Source: Tubiluchus corallicola
Taxonomy: Eukaryota; Priapulida; Priapulimorpha; Priapulimorphida; Tubiluchidae
NCBI GenBank assembly: GCA_030141605.1
Contig: JAQGDQ010000086.1
Coordinates: forward strand, 243,418-307,417
Reading direction: 5' to 3'
Length of the DNA: 64,000 bases
The position numbers and the translations under genes were made by a program. Shown here one piece after another: positions 31,994 through 43,379 of the stretch. The stretch's first letter is position 1; each line of letters begins with the position of its first letter. Under the pieces are notes generated by a model. It had not been told where the DNA came from. It saw nothing but the letters and a program-made list of their open reading frames with translations, and made no database searches.

Positions 31994-34900
31994 TTGAAGT
32001 TATGAGCCTCCAATGTGCAGGAAAATTTCTCGACCTTTTAGTGTTCCGAAGCAGCGGGCCAAAATAAAAATGTCCAAAACGCTGTTAAAATAGCCTAAAG
32101 AATCATTCCTGAAAGTTTGGCAGCTGTATTCAGTCAGTACCCTTTTTGGCTAAGAGACTGGACTAGTGGAGGGTTACATTTGCCTTCATTTTGTCTGTAT
32201 TTTAACATCATTAATGGCTGTTCATCATGATACACCAAGATTGATATAATTTTTATTAATTATGTCGTCCTTTAACGTTGTCCTTGTCACTGCAGTGGTT
32301 TGACCAATAAACATCAAAGAAGATTAAGAATGTGATAAAAATGTTTGTTTGAATTCTTGCCTTTTGGGACCATTTATAGCAAAGTTCCTTCACGTATTCG
32401 TTCCGTGTATTCGTAGCGCATAGAACTTTGTCATATTTTATTGCATGACCACTACCTTATGTTTACCCAATCTTCATTTTTACTGTTCCCGCCATCGTCG
32501 TTCTCATCGTCACCATCTTGGTCGTTTTTTATGAAGCTGTTCATGTGTTAGTTTGTAGAAATTTCATCTACTGCACGTTTTGCCATTGTATTTCAAATTG
32601 TTTGTTCAGTAAATCAATTACGTCTACTAGTACTCGTTGCCACTACCAAAATTAAAACGCTTTATTTCTTTTCCACTTCTAATTAAAAAAATTAATAAAA
32701 ATTTTATGATTCAAGATGTGTACTACCTAACGTGAAAAACCTGCAAATATTCATGTTCTAGAAAAAAGTACGTAATTGGTATTGCCAATTTGCTAACTCT
32801 TACTCTTTGGCAGTTAGACTTATATTTGAACATGTAGAAAGGCTTGTCGGCTGGTAGTCTCATAAATTTGTTGGCGTCTCCATCGTTCCGGCAGCAGTAC
32901 CACATTTGTGTGTTTATGTCATACTCTCCATGTGGTACACTTGGCATATACTGCAAAATAAAAACGTAACTTATAATCATAATGGCCTGATGTGACAACA
33001 AATTGGTGATCGTTCTAGCCAATAAGATTACAGGTTCCATTCAACAACTAAACATATTCTTCTTTTTTAATGTAGATGTACTTGCTTACCTACCAGTGTA
33101 TTCAGTGATGCTGAATTAAGTTACATTACATTGTGTAAGGCCACTGAGTGTAATGCTTGTAGGTTAATTAATCTTAATTAAAGGATGCTAATTTATTGAC
33201 AACAATTTATACTGCAAATCACCGCATTACAGAGTAATGAAAGAGCAAGCATAATGCAAAATCTGTTTGCAAGAACTTGACTGACTGGCAGAATTGTTCG
33301 CGTGTGGGCTAATTAACGCTGTTTTGCCAACGGCGTTAAATACTACGTAGCGCGCACACCAGAGCAGACGAGACAGAAAATTAAATACGTCTAATGAAAA
33401 TATTTGTGACAAAGTTGATAAAGCTGCGTTTATCGAGTTCCCTGACGAGCAAAAATCTGTTCCAGACAGATTTGGCATTGTGTGCGCCCTGTAAAATGTG
33501 CTGAATTTTCTGTCTCAGACAAGCTCCTAATACTCCCGTGTGCAGGTTAGATACAAGGCCGCATCAGACAAAACTAGACCAGATCCCTAAAAGCAATTAT
33601 TTTGTTACACGTGAATAGCTCGCGTCATACAAAAATTGCCATATGCAGGCAAATTTTGTCTGACACGGTTTGCCTGCGATAGTTTGTGGCAAAAAAGCAA
33701 GTTTTTCACAATGTGCTAGTAGTAGTATTACAATTAAGTGGTTTAGTACAATGAAATGATGCAAAAAAGAAATAAAAAATCCACAACGCAACTTGAGTTC
33801 AAGTTTTTAAATTTGTACCATTGCTGCATAGTTAAACATGAACACAGCTCTGTACTCACAGCGTTAGCGTTGAACGCGTCTTCATCGTCCCAGAAAATCC
33901 AGCCCTGTTCAAAGCCTACAGGACATGCTTGGTGATACGCCCTGTACAAGCAATAGTCTCCTGCTGGCCACAAATCTGGACTATCACTGCCTCCGCTGAC
34001 ATCTTCCTTCATGCAAAAATGGTGCTCCATATTCTGGTCCCTGCAGATGGTTTTTTAATGAAAACTGAGAGTGTTAAGTGGTGCTAACCAGACATCTGGA
34101 GTGTGTGTGCGGAATAGATAAAATCGGTTTAAATTGTTTTCAATGCACCTGTTTATCAGACCTGCAGGTGGATAAGGCATAACGCATTCCAATGCATTCA
34201 TAACCAAATTAAAAGCATTTATGATGTCAAGATTTGAATATTCAGCTTACTAACATGATAACTTACACACTAATTCACCCCAGGTTATAGTAAACTACTT
34301 AATTTTGCTGATAGCCATTTTGTAAATATGTAAAATATATAAAGTTTAAGTTTAAAGTTCTATTTTACTTTTGCACCTGTAGTTCGGATTTTGCACTGTC
34401 GCATTCACCTCCAACAGTGTATGTTTTTTAACATTCACTGGCTGAGTATTTTGTTATGATTCCCAACATTATGATGGCCAATAAAGATGTTGCTTAGTTA
34501 CTGCAATTTATTCAACAAAATTGTCACATATGAGAAAGAATTTAAACAGTGTTTAGTATCTTGACTAATGATACTCCTGCAAGCTTTCCAGAATCTGAAA
34601 GAACACCTAAATTGTTTAATTGCTGCAACTTGTGTAAGTTATGTCGTTCTGTGTTTAATATTTTAAATGTTCCAATGTTCTCATGCGTCTAACACGCACT
34701 GCAGGTATTTTTTATTTGTTTAATATGGCTTCATAACTTGAGAAACACGTGAGAAGCTTTCATATAGGTTCTTTTTATAAACCTGTTAGCCAATCACTTA
34801 GTACCGTTATAAGATTTCAGCTGTTCACGTGTTGATGGATCTCTATGCTTTTTCTTGTTCAAGTTCAGTCAAGTTACTAGGGTTTTTTAAGTTTATTGTT

Positions 34901-36668
34901 TTTTAAACGACTGCTGAAATGTCAAATAAGAGGACAGTGATTTAAGTTTGATAGGATGTTAAACATTAAAGATGAATGTGTTTACATCATAAATGGATAA
35001 TATTGTGCGAACATAGCAACACTTACGAATAGCTTCCTTCAAAATGCAACGGGTTACTCCACTCATTCGATGGAAATACATCAGCAGTGTCATGAAATCT
35101 CCAGCCGCTGTTCCAGCCGCTGAAACCCTCGTTTGATGGACAACCAGACAGCGGCTTCGGTAGACCGTACGCTCCCTTTGGCCACTGCGCTGGGGTTGGT
35201 GTTACTTCCTGGGCAGCTGAAGAAGGAAATTACAGTGGTTTATTTATTGTGGCTGTATTAACTCTAGTGTTTTTTATTGTGGCTGTATTAAGTATTACCG
35301 GCTGTATTAAGTATCGCTTAAGCATTTATGAGTATCGCTCAAAACTACACCTATGGGAAATTAAATACATCAACACTACTATTGTAGTTATTAGTCCCAC
35401 ACGTTGATGTTCTTTTTTTGGATACACGCTGGAGACATCCCGAGAGTTACTGAGTAGTTGAAATCTGTGCGTCTTTATAAAACTAAAATTACATTACTCA
35501 ACTCAGTTTCATTAATAAAAAACAATCATGCTGATTTGTATGGTTTCACTTGGTTTTTGTACCGTAAACTGTGTATTTTGAACGGTAACCATTTAGTAAC
35601 TTTTACCATAAAGTAACCTTCACCTTTGCCATAATGCCAAAAACCTAAGTCTCGCATTATTATTACTATTTCTTTGTTTTGTATATAAACTATACGGCAA
35701 AAGTAAAATAATTTCTTTCTTTGAAACACCATTTATTGAGAATTAAGCTAGGAAACATTGAATACGTTTAAAATGTTCAATAAAGTGTAGACTTTACAAT
35801 CTACAATGTAAAATACACTAAAATCTGCCTAGTCACAGGAGAAATGCAGCAAACCTGAAATAGTGAAGTTTAAGCATAAGCTACCCTGACGAGTCGATAA
35901 TATTTCAATCTACAGTGAATTATTAGAAAAATTTGTTAGTTACATATAGGAAGGCAGAATTTCAAAATCATACCAAAATATCAGTTTTTTCCAAAATACT
36001 GGGCCACACATCAATTGCGAAACATTGTAGGTTAGAACCATAAGAAGTAAATGATTTCTATAGCAATGCCAAGACTATAATTATGAATGGTATCAAGAGT
36101 ATTAACACATTTACCAATATAAAATTCACGCCGCTTTTTGCTGCAACCCCATGACTATTTAGTAAACACTGAATAAATTTTCTTTTTAAATTTTGGCAAA
36201 TGTAGGAAAAAAAGAATGGATGACTATTATTTCTCCAAAAGCTACAATGTTATTATTGACTTCGCGGCGGAAAACATATTTTACAAACGTCCACCGAAAA
36301 TAAGAAAAGCCAACGAAGCAACTAACTTGGCCTTTTGGTCTGCAGAATGCTAAACGATAACTTGCCTATTATTTTACAAATTAGTTTAGTTGTAATAACA
36401 TTATAACAGGCTTATATTGGCAACAACGTTCAGCCTAATCTTTCCGCCATTCGCTTATTTCTGTAAACGTTTTCTTTAGGTATGCCATTAATAGCGGCTT
36501 CACAAGAATTTGGCTCTAATGCCTAAGAAACCTAAAGCGTCAGACTGGCTATGCCGTTTCTTTTTCCTTTTCCTCTTTTTTTTTGTAAAGACACGGCGCA
36601 TATAATTACATACCTGCAAAGAAAACAGCAACACCAGCAATTACAAACAAAATTTTCAAAGACTCCAT
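31592..36668 (-). CDS. ApeC secreted protein B, 249 aa
   Basis: Minus-strand exons: 36668-36614, 35216-35027, 34040-33860, 32950-32804, 31768-31592 (stop TAA), with phases 1,2,0,0 as in gene A. The signal peptide is MESLKILFVIAGVAVFFA. The single ApeC domain shows WPKGAYGLPKPLSGC (from residue 30), NSGWRFHDTAD, HHFCMKEDV, WPAGDYCLYRA, WIFWDDED, MPSVPHGEYDINTQMWYCC, LPADKPFYMF and GMRDSVEWFKWDCED with IYYCYYEP. Cysteines and the acidic WDDED motif match gene A. Exon 4 is exactly 147 nt in all three genes. An AATAAA on the minus strand (31547-31552) lies about 40 bases past the stop, and a TATA box lies about 55 bases before the start. Confidence 0.92.
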
Positions 36669-36720
36669 TGATTCGATATCGGCACTGCTCCGAGCGGAAA
36701 GTTTTGCCTTGGCAACACGG

Positions 36721-36728
36721 ATTTTATA
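36721..36728 (-). promoter_or_regulatory. TATA box (TATAAAAT) of ApeC gene B
   Basis: Minus-strand TATAAAAT 53 bases before the ATG, a suitable distance for a short 5'UTR. Confidence 0.55.
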
Positions 36729-36729
36729 C

Positions 36730-37900
36730 GTCGTAAAAGTTTGAGAAACTGGCACCTGAGAATTTGGTATAGATAAGTCTTACTTAGTTGAAGGTCTGTA
36801 CCCTACATGAAATATCAAATACGCCAGGTACCTAGTAACTTTTGGCTATTGACCAGCCATATATTTGACCATATATTTGACCTCAGTTTGACCAAGGCGT
36901 TAGAAGCGAAAGTCTTTAGCGAGTATTTGCCAATTTTCGTTCTTTTTTCCTTTGGTAACTCTTAAAATTTTCGTTTGCATCTGGCTGGTACTGCATAGCG
37001 TACATTGCTGTTTACACTTCAGAACGACGTTGGTCTCTAATGATTCTACATTTTTCTGTTCCAGGATAAGGAAGCAGGCATGCATGCAATGAAACTAGGT
37101 AGAAATAGAGGGATTCAATTTGAATCTCAGTCTCTTCAAGTAATCTTCTCGACCAAAATGCCCATATTCTTTAAATATCAGTAAAATGCAAACATCAATT
37201 GCTCGATAGAAAATAAATGTAATTTAGTTGTTGATTTCGATTATTCTATGTAATTATGCATAATATATACAAATTAATATATTTAAAAACGGCAAAGATA
37301 ATAAGCAAATAGTTATCTGAAGTAGCACAGGTCCTGCAAAATATTTTACACATAATCGGGGCTAAATTGGAACGATCATGCTCAACGATGCTTGAGCATT
37401 TCCAGTTTTTCCACTGACACTTTTAACTGTACATAATTGTAGCAAAAATTGTAGTACATGTAGTAAAAGATACTTGGCAGGGAGAAAATAATAGTTCACG
37501 TAATCAGTATATTATAGAACAGCTAGCTTGGTGCTAGGCGACCTATGCAGTTCTCCTAAATAAAATGTACTAGAAACCTACTGAAAATAGTTCATAATTT
37601 CCACCCTGTTTTGTTTCATTTTAGCACGTACGTCTTATGTCTTAAACGGGTATGTTGTTCTTCAAGTTGTAGTTCTGGGACTAGGTACAACAGATAGAGA
37701 ATCGAAAGTCGTGTAGAGAAACCAAACAGGTGACGATTTCTCAGGACAGCTGATATTTCCTGTTTACGTTTGCTATCCAAAAGCTGCTCTATAAGCTAGT
37801 AAACAAGATGCCATGGTAAACAGATGGGAAAATAATATTTATTGTTCTAATAAGACATAGCAGTAGTTTTGATCATAAAGGTGCACTGTGCTGACGATCA
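36730..37900. other. Divergent intergenic region between ApeC genes B and C
   Basis: About 1.2 kb of AT-rich sequence separates the two head-to-head ApeC genes. It must contain both promoters if transcription starts near the start codons. No repeat or other gene seen. Confidence 0.5.
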
Positions 37901-37903
37901 GAC

Positions 37904-40507
37904 ATGTTACGCTTCTTAGCTTTTGGGTTCCTTTTGTGGAATTTATTCTCATTTTCTGGCAAGTTCATCTTTCGCAATGATCTAGTTGTGGTCTATATTA
38001 ATTACATCACTTGCATAGTGTTTTGCCAAATCAATAAGTGTTGATATTCCTTAAATACTAGTTAAGAAATTTTAGAAAAAAGTTCTTTTCCGCGAAAAAA
38101 GCAGATATAATAGATACTAACACAAACGAAAGTTAGTCAGCTTGAATTAAGCCTGTGTTATGATTATCATTCTAACTTAATTGACTAGGCCTATGTAACG
38201 TCTATTCACCTTGAATCATTTTTACACGTATTTTCTTTTTCAAATTCATTGGCGTAGCGCCTCAAGCAAGTGAAAGTCCTAAACGGCACTTTTCCAGTAA
38301 CTATTTCAGTGAAGTGTAGTTGAGCATGTGTCACCACCTGATACGGATCGTTTTTTCGTGAAATTTTTCTTTCAGCGGCTGAATATAAATGCGACATTAT
38401 CCCGCCTAGACCAGCGGCTTGGCCTAAAGGAGCATATGGAATACCCAAGTCCAATACTGGCTGTCCGGCAACGCATGGATTTAGTTGGAAAGAGGGATAC
38501 CGCTACCAAGACACCGAGGATTGGTTTCCAGACAGCGACTGGAGTAGCTCCCTTTATGGTCAAAACTCGTAAGTCTCTGCTTTTACGCTCTTTATAATAT
38601 TTCCTTGATAGTAAGTAGATAATTTTACTACGAGTACTGTAGGGGGAGTTAATGGTGACTAACTTTATGAGTCCCGCATTTTGAAATAAGACCGGTGGGC
38701 TACATAATTATAAAGATATATATTTGCACCTAGCAATACACCTCAGCAAACGGTACATTTTTATCAATTAGTACACTACGTGGGAATTGTGCGCATCACT
38801 GATCATTTATGGGTCGGTAGCATTAGCAGTTGATAGCTCAGCAGTTAGGCGACACACTTAAATGTCTCATGTGTTCGACCCTTTAACCGAGATCACAATA
38901 AGAAATCATTGTATGGGATCTCCAGGGTCACGTTGCTCGCGGATAAAAATTACACCAAGTCTCTCTTTTTCTCGTTACTCAACAAGGAGCACTGTTCTGA
39001 AGCTGGGATTGTGTATAGGCGATAGTTAACGATCAGTTATTTATGGGTAGGTCTTCGCCTTAAAGGAATATTTTAACTATTCATATTAATTCACAAGTAG
39101 AAAAATTACCTTCATTGCACATGTATGCCTATGTAGAAGATAGTAATCTACCTGACAACACAACAACAGACTAATAATGGAGAACCTGAGCCCTGCTCAA
39201 CTAAATCAATAATGTTTTTCAATAGCAAGCATTGACTATTGTGAAAAAGTCGGGACGTCCTGATTTAATCCTTGTAATTCACCAAAGAAAATTTGGACCC
39301 GGAATGAAGCAGAAAAGTTGTTTAAATATAAAGCCTTCTGTATTAAGATGCGATAACTTCAAGGTGACCAAAGTTTGTATCCTACTTTCACTAAAAGTCC
39401 AAAAAAATTCGTCTATAATCATTTATAGTCATCTACAATTATGTTAAAATATATTGCGCGCACACAACTTTTTTTCGCACTAATTCCGCAACTTTCGGTA
39501 AAGTTGCGGATCATGAATATTGAAAGTTCGCCAAACGACATCGATTCTAATTATCCCGTAACATAATTCTTATAATGCAAGATTCGATGTTAGATAAGCA
39601 GCTCCAGTAAGGGCTGTCTCCATATTTAAATTTTGTATTTCTTCTTTGTTTTCCTTAAATACTTCAATTCTTAATTTTCTTCTTTTTTCAAGAATTCTCG
39701 CTCTTTTATGTTTCTATTTCCCCTCTCTTCTTCCTTTTCTTCCGTTCACTTCACTCTTCATCGGTTTCGCTTTTGTCTTTAGTATGTAAAACACTTTCAG
39801 TTAACGTCGTACCAAATTTTCTAGTAAAATTCTACCGTGAAATAACAGGAACAACAATAAGATAAAACCTAACAAGACAACACAATGGAGCTGCATGCTT
39901 AATTTATGGACAGAAATTTCTTTTATTTTTATTTTTATTTTACTGGACTTCAACAGTTTTTTTCTGGTAGACACTTTACGCTTAATTTACATTTGTTAGT
40001 TAAATGTTAGTGTATTACTTCAGTTCTGTTATTCTTTTCCAGAGTTTCACATATAGAACAGTATTTCTGCATGAAAACAGACACAGACAGCAGTGTTGAT
40101 AATGACGACAGCCGGGACCCGTGGCCTGCGGGACAATATTGCATTTTCAGAGCTGCAAACCTAGATTGTCCGGCCGGGTTCAGTGACGGGTGGATATACT
40201 GGGACGACGAAGATTACAGAAATGAAAACTCGGTAAATGAAAAACGAGTTTAAGTTTAACCAAGTACCGACACTAAAACTATAAAACTTTTTTTCATTGT
40301 ATAAGGAGTAAAACAAATACAATTAAACAAATACAAATACAACTTTTTAAACAATTAAAAAGTAGACAGTGCAAAAGTTTAGAAACTACGACGCGATTAT
40401 CAGGAAAATTTGTATCAGCTTCCGTTTTAAACATCGGCGCATGAATACATTGCGGTTAAATGAGATAAAGGAGTGTAGGTGAAATCTTTTAAGAAAATCT
40501 GAGAGAG

Positions 40508-40576
<69 letters not shown>

Positions 40577-41977
40577 GGGTCAGAGAAGAGGGAAAGGAAC
40601 AGAGGGATCCCGGAGGGAGAGGCAGTAGCGTGTGTAACAGCATTTCAGTCCGTGTTAATTATAGTCTATTTTGCAGCATTCAGGGAGCGTTCCACACGGA
40701 GACTACGGCGCAAACACAAAAATCTGGTATTGTTGTAGGGGCGATGGTGACCCCAACGTGGCCGTCCACTTGCCAAAGTCACAACCTTTTCATCTGCTTA
40801 AATATGGTAGCCAGTGCCAAAAAGTATGCAAATTAAAATGTAGTAGGGCTGTTGTGTGATCCTAAGAATTTTGCTTGCTCATTGACTACTTATTATTAAA
40901 TGCAAGAGAAAAACATAGTACATATGTATGTGTAGTGTAGTATAGTACTGTAGTATGTACTGGGTGTTTCATAAGTCACTCACAAATTTGATTTTTAATT
41001 TTCTTTGATGCTAATCAACGAATGACGTTTACTTTGTGGGTAAACTTTTACTAAGTACACTGTAATTGAAATTTGTTGAAAGTGAGCTGTTTTCTTCTAT
41101 TATCGTGCTGATCTACAGTAGAGGTGTAAAATCGCGTGACAAGCTCACTCGCCATAGCATACACTATGCTATGTCTTTTTGGGTGTACGTTAATAGCAAA
41201 GCGTACGCCAACCAAGCTGCGAGATCTCCCCAAATAGAAAAACGGGTGAGGAATGCATATGCTCTCTTACTGCCGAAATGTTGTCCCTGCCGATTAGTCA
41301 AGAATGTGTGTAAAAGTAATTCGGTTTGTGTCAAAAAGGTTGGCACTCACTTTCAGGTGTATTAGTGATTTTCTACTATACTTATGAAGCCAAGTTTGAG
41401 AGCTTCAATTTTTTATGAATCGTAGAGTCTGCAACCAAATTTCATCTTGGTTGATTTTGTACCTGCTCTTTTAGCGAACATTTTAGAATGTAGATGTTGA
41501 ATGAACATTTTACGCCCTAAGAAAGCACTGTTACCAAAACAAGGCTTTGTCCTATAAGCATGTGCTTCGCTGTTTCTGGAATATGTTGAATTATTTTCAC
41601 ACTGCAACAAAATACCTAATCTCGTCATACACAGATTGATAGTTTTTGTCATAGTGAGACAAGTAAGTTTTGAACTTCATTTATCAAGAACAGGAGTCGC
41701 ATCCGGATAATAGAACAGGAAGAAACACTCTTGTTAAGTTTCAGTTCTCAATGGAAAGTTCTTGAAAAAATGAACTAAATCCATTTTCAATTTGTAGTAA
41801 GCCTAACTCCCAGCTGCTTGTGATATTTTGCAGGTATGGGGCATGAAGAGCAGTGATGAGTGGGTTCTGTGGGACACTGAATGGTTCTGGAACGACAATG
41901 CAGCGGGCGGAGCATGTCCATCTGGCGAAGTCAATCAACAAATTATAAGAGTTGATTACTGCTATTACACTGCATGA
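37904..41977 (+). CDS. ApeC secreted protein C, 242 aa
   Basis: Exons: 37904-37958, 38376-38568, 40043-40232, 40677-40823, 41834-41977 (stop TGA). The phases 1,2,0,0 match genes A and B. Exon 1 has the same length (55 nt) as in gene B and encodes a signal peptide (MLRFLAFGFLLWNLFSFS). Its donor is the non-canonical but good GC type (TG|gcaagt). The ApeC domain shows WPKGAYGIPKSNTGC, GYRYQDTEDWF, EQYFCMKTD, WPAGQYCIFRA, GWIYWDDED, SVPHGDYGANTKIWYCC, LPKSQPFHLLKYGSQCQ, GMKSSDEWVLWDTE and VDYCYY. The protein ends soon after the final CYY and lacks the acidic tail of A. Intron 3 has a long (GA)n run. AATAAA at 42172 follows. Exon 1 is the least certain part. Confidence 0.85.
38815..39050 (+). repeat. 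tRNA-derived SINE-like element in intron 2 of ApeC gene C
   Basis: GATAGCTCAGCAGTTAGGCG is a good A-box region and TGTTCGACCC a B box about 30 bases on. Similar sequences catttatgggtcggta (38805) and tatttatgggtaggtc (39040) flank it and may be diverged target duplications. Confidence 0.55.
40510..40567. repeat. (AG)n microsatellite
   Basis: Pure AG run of about 29 units in intron 3 of ApeC gene C, extended by imperfect GA-rich sequence to about 40620. Confidence 0.95.
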
Positions 41978-42171
41978 TTTTACAAATCCGGTTTAAAATT
42001 GAACTATTCTTTTGATCTTCTAAAAATCGTCAATGAAATTTGATGTGTATACAAAACACGTTAAATTTATTATTCTTCAACATTTTTTTACAAACAAAGT
42101 TAATATAATTCCCGTATAATGTCACGTTTTAAAGGAGTACATAAAGTGTGATCGATTTTTATCATGGTCTT

Positions 42172-42177
42172 AATAAA
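42172..42177 (+). terminator. Polyadenylation signal of ApeC gene C
   Basis: AATAAA about 195 bases after the stop codon, with a second AATAAA four bases on and a T/G-rich stretch following. Confidence 0.55.
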
Positions 42178-42179
42178 AA

Positions 42180-43379
42180 TAAAGTTTTGTTGTTGTGCAT
42201 AAGGGTAACCTCTATCTTACGTGTTATGTATGAGTGCATTATCATTATACGAAGGGTTTTTGTATCATAAAGCCCAAATCAGCTATCTGTATCTGTCTAC
42301 CACAGAATAAAGACCTGAAATTCTCAAAAGTGGAAGCTTGTGCTACTACACAGCTGCTTACATGTGAAATGCTTACGTGAGGTACAGAGTAGGTATAAAT
42401 AAACGTTTGTATCAGCTAACATCATCTATTAATATGGAATGAATTTAAGTAAGATGGAATCATGGCTGACAAGAACATAAAATGATAGGCTTTAAATATC
42501 GTGCCAGATCGTATCTCATCATTATCAAAACCATATCCTAAAAGTATAGAGACATCAAACCAAGAAAGGGACAGCCACATCTGGACGAATATGGATCCCC
42601 TCTCAGAATTATGGCAGATAAAACAGTCGTCGAAGTAGTTTTCTTGACGGTCACTCATTCATTTGCAAACTAGGTTCATCAATGTTTAACTTCAATAGCT
42701 AAACACGTGCTTCTACCACTCATCCTATACAAACTATTTACAAGGCGTAACTCGCGTGCGCTCTCTAAGTACATAGAATGTACATAAGTTGTTAGTCTGT
42801 TCAGCACTACTCCTTGACAGCTAAAACAAAACAAAAGGATAATATTAAAATCTGTATTATGTAGCACTCTAGCACATGCTGTGTTCTTGTCTGAATTTTG
42901 TTCACAACAACATCAGAAAAGGAAAGTTTTGCACAATTTTCCCCTGTTGCTCTGCACTGTCTGGTCCTTCTTAATTTTGTAGTAATTTTCGCTGTTAATT
43001 TTGTTACAAGTAATAAATGCATGCGCTATGTACGTATGTTAAAAAGTACAGTAAAAACCGTAGTAACGGAAGTGCAAAATCAGCCTAGCTGCTAGTTAAC
43101 GTTTGTAGCCTGACATATCACAGATGATTTTTCAACTGTTATAAATATATCTGTTATTGTCTGTCAATTTCAAACTTAAAGTGCATGTACAGAAATCGGC
43201 TGGATGCGCCTGGAGACAATGAAACCGACAGTACGCCGGAAACAAAATAAAATTATTTCCGGTTCCGCTGTTCTAGTACTAGTTTTTTGTCGTCGACTCG
43301 TCGTGGTTTTTAACAAAAGTGAAAGTAAAATCAGCAGTCATCTATAATAATGTTTTGTCTTATTTTTAAAAAATAAGTT
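42180..43379. other. Intergenic, no gene recognised
   Basis: Short overlapping frames only. It includes the expected promoter of the TMEM72-like gene, in which no TATA box is clear. Confidence 0.5.

Noticed and set aside
40960-41660. Mariner-like element suggested by gggtgtttcataagtcactc
   Set aside because: No matching right inverted end, and the inner frames show no transposase motif.
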